18,096 nt of DNA from DATJUF01 sp035524095 (GCA_035524095.1 DATKPK010000217.1:1-18096); one strand, 5' to 3'; positions 1 to 8,657 are shown, counted from the first letter of the stretch. Notes: generated by a model from the letters alone, not told the origin. Program-made: numbers and translations.

Positions 1-577
1 ATTTGCGGGCGCCGATTCTGACGCCGGAAGGCAGCAATTCAACTTGAGCGTCGAGATTGGCGGCACTGACGTGAAAGCGCGGGCCACTTAACCCATTTGG
101 CGCGAGTTCGACGACGCCGTCAGCAAGAGCGAGTGCGCGGAGCGTCACCGTGTAAGCGGATGAGGTGCTGGAAGATGGGGCCGTGGATTGCAAAGCCTCG
201 GCAAGGTCCCAATTGCCGTTGGAATCGCGAGCGATGCGGGCTTGCGGATGATCAACGGAAATCGCGAGATTCACCTGATGCCACAGGAGCGGAACCAGCG
301 CGTAATCGATTTCAACGACTGGCACGCGCAGCAATTCGTGGCCTTGGTAGGTGATCGAGAGATCAAACAGATCGACGCGGCCGATACGTGAAGCTTGAAT
401 CGAACTGATAGTAATTTGGCCGCGAAAGCGTCCGTTCAGAACTCCATTCACCTCGCGTTCGACGAACTGATTGAAGGACGCCGTGCGAATATAGATCATC
501 AAACCGGCGAGAATAATTGCGAGCAGCGCGAGCAGGCCAACAAACGCGCGAATCAGATATCGGAGCACAAATCGCAT
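1..577 (-). CDS. tamB: TamB-like / AsmA-type inner-membrane translocation module, N-terminal 192 residues (partial)
   Basis: The frame opens with an ATG at 577 and is still open at the left edge of the window, so only the N-terminus is visible. Residues 1-10 are basic and residues 11-30 form one hydrophobic segment, the signal anchor typical of TamB. The following region, including RIGRVDLFDLSITYQGHELL (about 65-83) and the pattern ARIARDSNGNWDLAEAL (113-129), is the AsmA/TamB-like N-terminal repeat in which a lipid-binding beta-groove begins. In the known system TamB sits in the inner membrane and spans the periplasm to TamA. The neighbour upstream is a complete tamA-like gene ending 51 bp earlier on the same strand, which strongly supports the pairing. 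No strong ribosome-binding site is visible (TAAAG just before ATG), so translation may depend on tamA. It could alternatively be called a generic AsmA-family protein. Confidence 0.82.
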   Translation of the reverse strand, partial: MRFVLRYLIRAFVGLLALLAIILAGLMIYIRTASFNQFVEREVNGVLNGRFRGQITISSIQASRIGRVDLFDLSITYQGHELLRVPVVEIDYALVPLLWHQVNLAISVDHPQARIARDSNGNWDLAEALQSTAPSSSTSSAYTVTLRALALADGVVELAPNGLSGPRFHVSAANLDAQVELLPSGVRIGARK

Positions 578-628
578 CTTTAGAGCGGGGCCAAAGAAAG
601 GCGTCGCGTAGGGACACTCATGCAGGAC

Positions 629-2500
629 TCAGAAATACTGACCGATGCTGAAATAAAACTGATAGCTACTGTCATCGCGCGGGGTTTTCGTCGGAAAACC
701 GACATCGACTCGCGCGGGCCCGACCGGAGTGTTGAGGCTGACGGCGGGTCCGTAGCCGCATTGAAGCGCGTCAACCGGCAGGTCGAAGCTGTGGACCGAG
801 ACTTGGCCGCAATCGAAAAAAGCTGCCCCCGAGAGCTTCCATATGAGCGGATGACGCAACTCGATTGAAGTCTCGATCAGGCTGAGACCGCCGAGCGGAT
901 CGTTGCTGAGACTGAGTGGACCGATACGGCGGAGACCATAGCCGCGCACGCTGCCCTCACCACCCGAGTAGAAGCGCTCGGACAATGGAACATCGTCGAT
1001 TTTACCGTTGAGCGTATCTTCGAGACCGACCTTGAGGCGTGTCGCGAGAATGGTCTTACCGCCGAGCGGTTGATAACGGCGCGCCTCGCTCTCGACTCGC
1101 CAGTAGTGATAATCAGCTCCGAGCGGATGGTCACTGAAGTTGCCGTTGAGCGAGAGAATCTCACCGTCTTGCGGATTAAGCAGGTCAGTGGTGTTGTTGA
1201 AGATCAGGCCTGCGTTGGGACCCGACAGGATGCCATCCCGCCGAAAGCCTCCGATTGCCTCGATTGTCGTGGGATTGACCTGGTTGTACTTGAGATACTC
1301 GAAGCGATAGCCAAGTGTGCCAGTGAGGGTCGGCGTGAAGTTGTAATCAACGTGCGGGTCGAAGCGCGACGCATTGAGCATATAGGTCTGGTAGGACTCC
1401 TGGTACTGCGAAGCGTCGAGGACCAAGCGTGAGTCCCGCGAGAAGAAATGCGGCTGGATGAGTTGGACCTCAAGCACGGCGGTGATTTGCGAATAGGTGC
1501 CGGTAATTAGGAGCTGGCGACCGTCGCCAAAGAAGTTGTAATCGTTCCATCCGATCTGAGCGTTGAGTTCGGTCTGGGTATTGTAGCCGCCCCCGAGGGT
1601 GAGGCTGTGCTGAGGCTTCTCCTGCACGGTGATCGTAATCGGCACTACATGAGGATGGTGCGGGTCGTTGCCAGAGGTGAACTCGACGGCACTGAAGAGA
1701 TTGAGGTTGAGAATAGCGGTGCGCGACTTTTCGATCTTCCGAACGTCGAAGGGCTGGCCAGCGCGATAGGCGAGTTCGCGCAGGACGATGCGCGGATTAA
1801 CCTTGCGAGTGCCGGTAATGGTGGTGAGGCCGAAGACACCATGCGCATGAGGCGTGACGCGGTACCAGGCCTGCGCCAAATGCGGTCCGGTGCGAACCAC
1901 GGCATGGCGTTGAACGTCAGGATGGGCATAGCCATTCTGACGATAGACGGTCATCAAATCTTGCTCGCCGGCCTGGTAATTCGGTTGAGTGAAAACATGG
2001 CCGGGCTCGAGCGGCAAGCTGAAGGAGGGCTGTAGAACCTGCGGCGACGGTGCGGGACTCGCGACTTCGACTGAGACGGAATCGACCTTGACCGGATGGC
2101 CCTCGCGAATTTTGATGACCGACGTGACCAAGTCATCGTGGATTTCAAGGTCATAGCTGATATGGGCGTCGTAGTAGCCGTGTGACTGGTAGAAAAGCTG
2201 GAGCTGATTGAGGTCTCCGGTGAAGGTTTCGGGGTCAAAGACGGGCCGCTTTTGCCAGAGCGCGTAGAGGGGCCGGGGCTTGGTCGACATTGCGGCTTCG
2301 AGATCGCCGTCGGAAAAATTCTGGTTGCCACTGAAGTGAATCGCGTCGACACGATAGGTGCGAGAGGGGTCGAGCGCGTCGAGAGTGACTGCGAAGGCGT
2401 TACTGAAGGCGAGCAGATTCAGAAGCAGAAGCGCGAAGGCGAAGCGGATGCGCAAGAGCGGGCGCGCGGATGGTCGCAATCGGTGGCGGTCGGAAGGCAT
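629..2500 (-). CDS. tamA: TamA-like Omp85 outer-membrane assembly factor
   Basis: A 623-residue protein with an N-terminal signal peptide (basic residues then a hydrophobic stretch 19-34, likely cleaved near AFA-V, residue 37). Three POTRA-like modules follow at roughly 48-133, 135-217 and 222-294, then a 16-strand-type barrel from about 298 to the end. The barrel carries the hallmark loop-6 motif VRGYG at 518-522, the Omp85 strand pattern SLIETSIELRHPL (540-552), the TPVGPARVDVGF segment (591-602) and a C-terminal aromatic beta-signal ending in Phe. Family role: inserts or folds outer-membrane proteins with TamB in the periplasm. Length is close to E. coli TamA (577). The three POTRAs favour TamA over BamA (five). 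Unusual: two cysteines (C564, C581) lie in the last third of the barrel. Gene order tamA-tamB is the usual one. Confidence 0.88.
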   Translation of the reverse strand: MPSDRHRLRPSARPLLRIRFAFALLLLNLLAFSNAFAVTLDALDPSRTYRVDAIHFSGNQNFSDGDLEAAMSTKPRPLYALWQKRPVFDPETFTGDLNQLQLFYQSHGYYDAHISYDLEIHDDLVTSVIKIREGHPVKVDSVSVEVASPAPSPQVLQPSFSLPLEPGHVFTQPNYQAGEQDLMTVYRQNGYAHPDVQRHAVVRTGPHLAQAWYRVTPHAHGVFGLTTITGTRKVNPRIVLRELAYRAGQPFDVRKIEKSRTAILNLNLFSAVEFTSGNDPHHPHVVPITITVQEKPQHSLTLGGGYNTQTELNAQIGWNDYNFFGDGRQLLITGTYSQITAVLEVQLIQPHFFSRDSRLVLDASQYQESYQTYMLNASRFDPHVDYNFTPTLTGTLGYRFEYLKYNQVNPTTIEAIGGFRRDGILSGPNAGLIFNNTTDLLNPQDGEILSLNGNFSDHPLGADYHYWRVESEARRYQPLGGKTILATRLKVGLEDTLNGKIDDVPLSERFYSGGEGSVRGYGLRRIGPLSLSNDPLGGLSLIETSIELRHPLIWKLSGAAFFDCGQVSVHSFDLPVDALQCGYGPAVSLNTPVGPARVDVGFPTKTPRDDSSYQFYFSIGQYF

Positions 2501-2581
2501 CCTGCAGGGATCATAACGAGGCAGGTCTCATGGATGCGAGTGATTTTTTCTCAGCCAATCCACCTACGAGTGACTGAGATT

Positions 2582-2612
2582 TATCTAACAAACGGCATGA
2601 TTGTCAGGTCAA
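2582..2612 (-). promoter_or_regulatory. candidate promoter for tamA
   Basis: On the minus strand TTGACC (complement of 2607-2612) lies 19 bp ahead of TAGATA (complement of 2582-2587), about 80 bp upstream of the tamA start. The -35 matches five of six consensus bases, the -10 only three, and the spacer is long, so this is a weak call. The repeat cluster at 2618-2676 sits immediately upstream of it. Confidence 0.25.
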
Positions 2613-2617
2613 GAGCG

Positions 2618-2676
2618 GTCCGGCCAGCGCTGGTGCTGCATCTGGCCGGACATGCGAGCCATTAAACTGGCCGGAC
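2618..2676. repeat. three copies of CTGGCCGGAC, one inverted, with internal palindrome
   Basis: GTCCGGCCAG at 2618-2627 is the exact reverse complement of CTGGCCGGAC at 2642-2651, and a third exact copy in the latter orientation lies at 2667-2676. The first copy overlaps a perfect 10-bp palindrome CCAGCGCTGG (2624-2633). The first two copies can form a 10-bp stem with a 14-base loop. No T-tract follows on the minus strand, so it is a poor intrinsic terminator for the glycosyltransferase gene that ends at 2697. An operator or a structured mRNA end are both possible. Confidence 0.6.
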
Positions 2677-2696
2677 GTAACTTTAGAGGCAGATGG

Positions 2697-5201
2697 TTAG
2701 GGTTGGCTAATTTCGCCTTGGGCCTCGGCTTCTAGGCTGCGCATTGCCGGAGCCGACACAGGTGCCGAGCGGCGGCGGACGAGTTCACCGAGCGGGGCAA
2801 GCGCGAGTTCCTCGGCGCATTGCTCGATGACGCGGTAGACCATCCGTCCAGCCGCGATCATCTCGCTGACGGCGCATAGCGCACTGCCGGCGGTCAAAGC
2901 GGCGAAGACCACCGCGGCATTGGAAGCTCCAAATATAGCGGCAGCGATTGTCGCCGCAGCGCCCGCACCGAGTCCAACGCGGGTCAGCGTGCTCATCCGG
3001 ACGCGGGCCGCGACCATGGTCTTAACTTTGGCACCCGGATGCTCCTCGTCGGCGGTTTTCAATTCGACGCGCACCCAGCGATCTGGATTTAGGGTGAGAT
3101 CGACATCTTGCCATCCTTGATCAGCGATCGGAGGATGCCCCATACGGGCGAAGAGGCGGCCGGCCTTTTCAAGCAAGGCTTCGCGAACCGTGTACTTTTC
3201 ATTCCAGTACGCGAGGTTGACGGTGCGGCGCAGACAGCTAATCGAAGGACGCTGACGGGCAGGAAGATCAATCACCGCGTTACGAGCGGCCGCGCCGCGA
3301 TAACGCCAGCGGGCATAGGTGCGCTCCATCGGACCGGTCCAGGCGAGAAACGCGACGAAGAGGCGCGCGAAGAAACCTTCGTGACACTTTTCGATCCTGG
3401 CGCGCCGAGCGTAATAGAGCGCCCACAACGGACCCGCGCAGAGTATCGCGAGCGCAGGAATCAGCGTGATGCCGAAAGCGTAAGAGAATGCCAGTAGTGC
3501 GAGCGCAACGAGATTCCATTCGGCGGTCAGCGGCAGGACGCATCCGAGAGAGAGGCTACCCGCCTCAATCAGTTGCATTTCGGGGCTATCGGACCAGCGT
3601 GCGCGGATGCGCTCGCCGCCGGGGAAAGTACGGGCAATCGAAGGAATTATGCCGCGCCATTTGACCTGGCCGAGGGCGTTGAAGCGCTCGGGATACTTGA
3701 GGTAAAGCATCGCCTCGGCTTTCCCATAGCCACGCTGCTGGCCGTAGTAGGCCTTCACCGTGTTGCGGCGGAAATGCCAGACGAAGGCAGCGGGGCAATA
3801 GCCAAGAGTGAAGCCCGTGTCGAGCATCCGCCAACAGACATCGACGTCGTCGCCGGCGGCGGTGAACTGGGGATCAAAGCCATCGATTTGGGTGAGCGCG
3901 GCCTTCCGGAAGAACATGTTGCATCCGGCGAGATGCTCGGCACGATCGTCGCCGGTCAGGACGTGCGAGGGCGCGCCGGGCGAGGCGGCGACGCAGCCCT
4001 CGACCCATCCTTCTTCATGGGGCGCATAGTTAGGGCCGCCGCAGCCGTCGAATCCGCCTTCGGTCATCGCCCGAACCATCATGCTGAGCCAGTGAGGATC
4101 GACTACGCAGTCGGAATCGGTATAGGCGATAATTTCGCCCCGGGCGGCATGAAGGCCGACATTGCGGGCGACGCTGAGGCCCTTGTTGGGCTGGCGGATG
4201 AGACGAAATTCCGGAAAGTCAGCGGCGATGGCTGCGGTGCGGTCGCGCGAGCCGTCATCGACGATGATGACTTCGAAGTTGGGGTATTGCAGACGGCGGA
4301 GCGACTCCAGGCAAGGGAGCATCGTACGCTCGGCGTTGTAGGCACAGATAACTACCGAAACCATCGGCTGGGCGACTGGCAACGGCGGGCATGAGCCGTT
4401 CAAACTGACGAACGGCAGGAACTCCCCGGCGCTCAGCATCCGCACAGCCATCAATCCAGGCGACGCTGCCGGCCGCATCGCCGGAGCCACCACTCCGGCC
4501 GCGCCAAGCCCAAAGGCACAGGCAACCAGTTCATCCTGCCCGGGGAGTCCCTCGCCGAACTCGATAATCACGGGCCGCGCTTCGGCGAGATTATGTAGCT
4601 TGACCAGGTAGCGATTGAGATCTGAGGGCGCCAGCGGTGGCACCGCTGCGTAGATCAAATCCTCTTCGAGGCTAGCCAGGGCGCTGACGGCTGGACGATG
4701 CTTTAGACTGACGATTCGGCGATCGTCGCCGCGCCGCAACCCCGCGATCAAGCCCTCGAGCTCGCGCCTGACCCGCCTTAAGCCGCGCGTCCTGACCGTG
4801 GCCGCCTCGATCGGGCAATTGATCAGGTAACCGATCAACGCCGGATAGACCTTGAAGGTGCGGGCGACACCCGTTAGCCGGGCGACAGTGGCGCGATAGG
4901 CTGAGCGGGTCGCTAGGGCCTCGGGGGCGACTTCAACTTCCATCAGCGCATAGAGGCCAGATTGAGCGGCGACGTCGAGGACTGGTTCCGCCTGGGTTTC
5001 GGTAAGGATCAGGCCGGTGGTATGGCCGGCCTTGAGTTCATCGAGACGCTTGCGCATCGCGATCTTCCCGGCGAAGTCCAAGGACTCAAGCGGTGTGCCG
5101 AGCTCCGGCAAGCGCATTGCTTTAAAGAAAAACTTTTGGTCGAGGCGCCGGAGAAATTTACCGTCAGGTGCGATATGGGGCAGGGGCTGGTCAGTAATCA
5201 T
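2697..5201 (-). CDS. membrane glycosyltransferase family 2 protein with N-terminal hydrolase-like barrel domain
   Basis: An 834-residue protein. Residues 280-480 are a GT-A fold family 2 catalytic domain: VSVVICAYNA (281-290), VDDGS (314-318), the metal-binding DSD (362-364) and the GDDVDVCWRM acceptor-side motif (450-459). Hydrophobic segments follow at about 556-597, and a further pair near 740-780. The N-terminal about 260 residues resemble the TIM-barrel glycoside-hydrolase-like domain that heads some large bacterial glycosyltransferases, but the usual GNEI-type catalytic site reads INCPIE (127-132), while the second glutamate persists in VIIEFGEG (211-218). The segment YWNEKYTVREALLEKAGRLF (665-684) opens a C-terminal domain often seen in these fusions. 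Likely role: transfer of an activated sugar to an envelope or exported polysaccharide at the cytoplasmic membrane; substrate unknown. It lies alone, 319 bp from the divergent kinase gene. No clear Shine-Dalgarno precedes the ATG. Confidence 0.85.
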   Translation of the reverse strand: MITDQPLPHIAPDGKFLRRLDQKFFFKAMRLPELGTPLESLDFAGKIAMRKRLDELKAGHTTGLILTETQAEPVLDVAAQSGLYALMEVEVAPEALATRSAYRATVARLTGVARTFKVYPALIGYLINCPIEAATVRTRGLRRVRRELEGLIAGLRRGDDRRIVSLKHRPAVSALASLEEDLIYAAVPPLAPSDLNRYLVKLHNLAEARPVIIEFGEGLPGQDELVACAFGLGAAGVVAPAMRPAASPGLMAVRMLSAGEFLPFVSLNGSCPPLPVAQPMVSVVICAYNAERTMLPCLESLRRLQYPNFEVIIVDDGSRDRTAAIAADFPEFRLIRQPNKGLSVARNVGLHAARGEIIAYTDSDCVVDPHWLSMMVRAMTEGGFDGCGGPNYAPHEEGWVEGCVAASPGAPSHVLTGDDRAEHLAGCNMFFRKAALTQIDGFDPQFTAAGDDVDVCWRMLDTGFTLGYCPAAFVWHFRRNTVKAYYGQQRGYGKAEAMLYLKYPERFNALGQVKWRGIIPSIARTFPGGERIRARWSDSPEMQLIEAGSLSLGCVLPLTAEWNLVALALLAFSYAFGITLIPALAILCAGPLWALYYARRARIEKCHEGFFARLFVAFLAWTGPMERTYARWRYRGAAARNAVIDLPARQRPSISCLRRTVNLAYWNEKYTVREALLEKAGRLFARMGHPPIADQGWQDVDLTLNPDRWVRVELKTADEEHPGAKVKTMVAARVRMSTLTRVGLGAGAAATIAAAIFGASNAAVVFAALTAGSALCAVSEMIAAGRMVYRVIEQCAEELALAPLGELVRRRSAPVSAPAMRSLEAEAQGEISQP

Positions 5202-5520
5202 GGCAGAGAGAGCTTGGAGCCAAACCTATGCCATTGAGATTATTCAACAAATTCACATGCTTAGGGGTATTGCACAGATCGAATGGCTTAACCAATTGGG
5301 ATGAGGGTTCGACGATATGGGCTTAAGGTCTAATTTGCCGATCGAGTTATCGTGCTTACGTTGATTTGCAGATTGCGAAGAAAACAGCTGGCGTCGGTTT
5401 GGCTTAAATTGCCATATCGGATAAGTCAAACAGCGCTGGGCAGAGTACCGGACTTATGGTGATGTTTGGCGTCAGACTACGGAAGGCGTCGGTCGCGGAA
5501 ACAAGGCTGCGGGTGAAGAA
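5202..5520. other. divergent intergenic region, three GGCTTAA boxes
   Basis: A 319-bp gap between divergently transcribed genes. I see no convincing gene. It must hold the promoters of the glycosyltransferase (minus) and kinase-regulator (plus) genes, but no clear -35/-10 pair or GG-N10-GC sigma-54 site stands out. Three direct copies of GGCTTAA occur at 5285-5291, 5320-5326 and 5401-5407. Confidence 0.5.
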
Positions 5521-7200
5521 GTGAAAAGATCCTTGATGTGCGCGACCCACCGCGTACCCCCTCATGAAGCAACGGATCCGCCGATAGAGGCGACACCGCA
5601 GGATATCGAGGCGATCCGCGAGATGCTGGTGACGATCGAGAAGATGCTCGCGGGATTGTTTGGCAGTGCCTACGACCGCGGGCCGATCGCACTGGAGGCG
5701 CGCCGCGCGGCAGCAGCGGTTGTGGATAGCCATTTCGACGAAGTGGTCGAGCGGTGGGCGAACGTGATGGACCAATCGTTCGGTGAACCGCACAAAGTGC
5801 ATCGGCCGAGCATGGCGAATTCATTGGCCCGGTTTGCGGCGCATCTGCGCGACCCTGACGATATCCGCACCTATATTCATCTGCGCAGCCATTGCCAGTC
5901 CGGGATGATCGCGCGAGCCAAACCTTCACAGTTCAACGTTTTTCACATCGCACTCAAGCAAGTGATTCTGGATCTGGTGCGCCAACGGTATCGTGGCCGC
6001 AAAATGGAACTGGTGCGGGACGCGGTGGTCGCCGCGATTGACGAACGGCGGCTAATGGTCGCGCAGTTTTATATCGAGTCGCGCGAAATTGCGCTCAGGG
6101 CATCGGAAGAAAAATATCGCAATGCAATCGACCATGCGCCCGATGCGATGTACGAAATCGATCCGAAGGAAGGAATCGTACTTAGCGCAAACTCGGCGGC
6201 TATCGAGTTACATCGGGTATTACCTTACGAAAGCGAGCTGCCGCTGATCGGCGCGCGGCTGGACGAATTGACCCCGCCCGAGATGCAGGAAGTAGTGTTC
6301 AAGCATCTAAATCAGGTGGTGCGCGATGGGTCGGCCGAGGTGCTCGATCTGGCGATCCGCGGGCGCTACTTCGATGTGAATTCAGCCCTTATCCCGGCTG
6401 GTCAACAGCGTTTTATCCAGATGATCCTGCATGACGTGACGCAGCGCCACGAAATGCTCGACACGCTGCTCAAATCCGAACGGCTGGCCGCTGCTGGAAC
6501 TTTCGCCAGCGGTGTCGCACATGAGGTAAATAATCCACTCGCATCGATTTCGTCGCTGGTGCAGGCAATCGTACCGGATGAGAAGGATGAGGAGCGGCGC
6601 GCGGTCCTGCAAACGATCCTCGCGCAGATCACGAGGATCTCGCGCACGCTCAAAGATCTGGTGGATTTTGCCCGGCCAGCCCCGGGAGAGCCCGCGCCAC
6701 TCGATCTCAATAATCTGATCAGTGAGACTTTGCGGCTGGTAGCGTACAACCGCCGGCTGACACCGATACAAATGGAACCGTCGCTGGCGCCGACTCTGCT
6801 CCCGGCTTTCGCCGACAGCAACGGCATCCAGCAGGTGCTGCTCAACCTGCTGTTCAATGCAGCGGATGCGATTCCGAATGGCAACGGCGAAATCAAGATC
6901 ACGACTCAGAATAAGCGAATGGCGCAGCCCGACGCGCCGCCATGGGTAATGATGAAGGTTAGCGACAACGGCGTCGGGATTCCGCCGGAAAACCTCGAGC
7001 GGGTGTTCGATCCATTTTTCACCACCAAACCGGCCGGTGCGGGTGCAGGACTGGGGTTGTCCTTATGCCAGCGCATCATTTTGAACAATCAAGGGACCAT
7101 TAGAGTTGAGAGCAAGGTCGGAAAGGGGACAACTGTAACGATCTGCCTGCCCGCGTCAGCCGACGCGGCAAATTACGAGGGCGTTGCGAATCCCCAATGA
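5521..7200 (+). CDS. soluble PAS-containing sensor histidine kinase, NtrB-like
   Basis: A 559-residue kinase with no membrane segment. Residues about 60-190 look like an RsbRD-type N-terminal sensory four-helix domain (WANVMDQSF and FNVFHIALKQVILDLVRQ). A PAS domain spans about 195-310, entered by the linker SEEKYRNAIDHAPDAMYEID. The dimerisation/phosphoacceptor helix has GVAHEVNNPLASI with His334. The ATPase domain shows the N box LLNLLFNAADAI (Asn446), G1 DNGVGIP (482-488), F box FDPFFTTK (496-503) and G2 GAGLGLSLC (508-516). The HEVNNPL phosphoacceptor motif and N-box type match kinases paired with NtrC-family regulators. Family role: autophosphorylates and passes phosphate to the regulator encoded next door, with which it overlaps by ATGA (7197-7200). 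GTG at 5521 is preceded by GGGTGAAGAA; an in-frame ATG at 5536 is an equally possible start. Signal sensed is unknown. Confidence 0.88.
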   Translation: MKRSLMCATHRVPPHEATDPPIEATPQDIEAIREMLVTIEKMLAGLFGSAYDRGPIALEARRAAAAVVDSHFDEVVERWANVMDQSFGEPHKVHRPSMANSLARFAAHLRDPDDIRTYIHLRSHCQSGMIARAKPSQFNVFHIALKQVILDLVRQRYRGRKMELVRDAVVAAIDERRLMVAQFYIESREIALRASEEKYRNAIDHAPDAMYEIDPKEGIVLSANSAAIELHRVLPYESELPLIGARLDELTPPEMQEVVFKHLNQVVRDGSAEVLDLAIRGRYFDVNSALIPAGQQRFIQMILHDVTQRHEMLDTLLKSERLAAAGTFASGVAHEVNNPLASISSLVQAIVPDEKDEERRAVLQTILAQITRISRTLKDLVDFARPAPGEPAPLDLNNLISETLRLVAYNRRLTPIQMEPSLAPTLLPAFADSNGIQQVLLNLLFNAADAIPNGNGEIKITTQNKRMAQPDAPPWVMMKVSDNGVGIPPENLERVFDPFFTTKPAGAGAGLGLSLCQRIILNNQGTIRVESKVGKGTTVTICLPASADAANYEGVANPQ

Positions 7201-8657
7201 GTACTGAACAGCCCGTCAGCACAGAGCAGGCGATCGTCCAGCCAGTCTGGAGTGAGACGCAGCAGGTCCCTTTCCACGTCCTGGTGGTTGAGGACGAGGA
7301 CTTGATGCGCTCGATCATTGTGCAACTCTTGCGGCGTGAGGGTTACATCGTCCATGAGGCTAAGGCCAGCGCTCCGGCGTTACAGATTTTCGAGCAGGAA
7401 AAGATCGACCTGGCGATTCTCGATCTGAATCTGAGCAGCGGCGGCAGCGGACTCGAATTGCTCGGCAAGATGCATCAGGTGGACCCGGAAGTGATGGGAA
7501 TCATCGTAACCGCTTACGCGAGTATCGAGTCGGCGGTCGAGGCGCTTCGAAAAGGCGCCTACGATTACATCACCAAGCCGTTCGCCAATGATCATCTGAA
7601 GGCGGTCGTGCGCAAAGCCCTCGAATACAAAGCGGCATTCCGCGAGAACCGCTTCCTGCGCCGTGAATTACGGGAAAAATACCGCTTCGAGAGCATCATG
7701 GGGAACTGCGATGCGATGGAGCGGGTGTTCCGCGTCATGGAAAAAGTGGCGCGGACTGACGCCAGCGTGCTGATCCTGGGCGAATCGGGGACCGGCAAAG
7801 AATTAGTGTCGCGTGCGATTCATTTCAGCTCGGAGCGCGCGAACAAGCGTTTTTTGCCGATCAATTGCGGCGCACTGCCGGAGAATCTGCTGGAGAGCGA
7901 ATTGTTCGGCTACAAGCGCGGCGCTTTCACCGGCGCCACTCAGGACAAGGTCGGGCTGCTGAAGGCAGCGGACAAGGGCACGGTTTTTTTCGACGAAATC
8001 GGCGATATGCCGCCGGCTCTTCAAGTCAAGCTGCTACGGGCGTTGCAGGAACGAGAATGCTATCCGCTGGGCTCACATGACCCGGTCGCCTTTGACGTCC
8101 GGGTACTCTGCGCGACCAATAAGGACCTCGAACGTGAGGTGAAAGAAGGCCGCTTCCGTGAGGAATTGCTCTACCGGATCAATGTGATCACAATTCAGCT
8201 CCCGCCGCTGCGTGAGCGGCGCGACGATATTCCATTGCTGGCGAACCATTTCGTGCGCAAGTATGAGAAGGCGATCGGACGATCGGCGATGCGATTTTCC
8301 AAAGCGGCAATGCGCCTTCTGATGGGCTATCCGTGGCCGGGCAACGTGCGCGAGCTTGAGAATACGGTCGAACGCGCAGCGATTCTGGCGGAGACAGATG
8401 TGATTCATACGCATGATCTGCCGGAGAAGCTGCACAATCCGACGGTTGCCAGCGCTGGCCTGCCGGGCACCGGGATGACGCTCGAAGAACTCGAGCGTGA
8501 CCACATGAAGCGAGTGTTGACCGAGGTAAAGGGCGACAAGGTCAAGGCGGCTCAAGTCTTGGGCATTCACCTGTCAACGCTCTATCGCAAGGTCCAGCGC
8601 TATCGGCTGGACAATGGCGAAGCTGCGCAGGCGTTAGCGGCGGAACAGCCGGCCTAA
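7197..8657 (+). CDS. sigma-54-dependent response regulator, NtrC family
   Basis: A 486-residue protein with the classic three parts. Receiver domain about 27-145: acidic pocket VVEDED (30-35), phospho-acceptor Asp76 in LAILDLNL, Thr105 and Lys127 in ITKPF. AAA+ sigma-54 activation domain about 165-390: Walker A GESGTGKE (195-202), the sigma-54-contacting GAFTGA loop (242-247), Walker B VFFDEIGD (263-270) and the arginine-finger region with LRERRDDIP (338-346). C-terminal Fis-type helix-turn-helix about 428-470 (KAAQVLGIHLSTLYRK). The start overlaps the kinase stop, so the two are translationally coupled and almost certainly a cognate pair. It would remodel closed sigma-54 promoter complexes at its target genes; I found no convincing sigma-54 promoter (GG-N10-GC) in the neighbouring intergenic regions, so the targets probably lie elsewhere. 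All key residues are intact. Confidence 0.93.
   Translation: MSTEQPVSTEQAIVQPVWSETQQVPFHVLVVEDEDLMRSIIVQLLRREGYIVHEAKASAPALQIFEQEKIDLAILDLNLSSGGSGLELLGKMHQVDPEVMGIIVTAYASIESAVEALRKGAYDYITKPFANDHLKAVVRKALEYKAAFRENRFLRRELREKYRFESIMGNCDAMERVFRVMEKVARTDASVLILGESGTGKELVSRAIHFSSERANKRFLPINCGALPENLLESELFGYKRGAFTGATQDKVGLLKAADKGTVFFDEIGDMPPALQVKLLRALQERECYPLGSHDPVAFDVRVLCATNKDLEREVKEGRFREELLYRINVITIQLPPLRERRDDIPLLANHFVRKYEKAIGRSAMRFSKAAMRLLMGYPWPGNVRELENTVERAAILAETDVIHTHDLPEKLHNPTVASAGLPGTGMTLEELERDHMKRVLTEVKGDKVKAAQVLGIHLSTLYRKVQRYRLDNGEAAQALAAEQPA

Noticed and set aside
3573..4394. Long plus-strand frame of 273 codons inside the glycosyltransferase gene
   Set aside because: It lies antisense to a well-supported catalytic domain, has no family motifs, and is the usual effect of high GC codon bias.
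5399..5415. TTGGCTTAAATTGCC as a sigma-54 promoter of the kinase-regulator operon
   Set aside because: The GG and GC are separated by 8 rather than 10 bases.
7803..8570. Minus-strand frames (for example 8073-8570) across the regulator gene
   Set aside because: They are antisense to an intact AAA+ and Fis domain and show no recognisable protein features.
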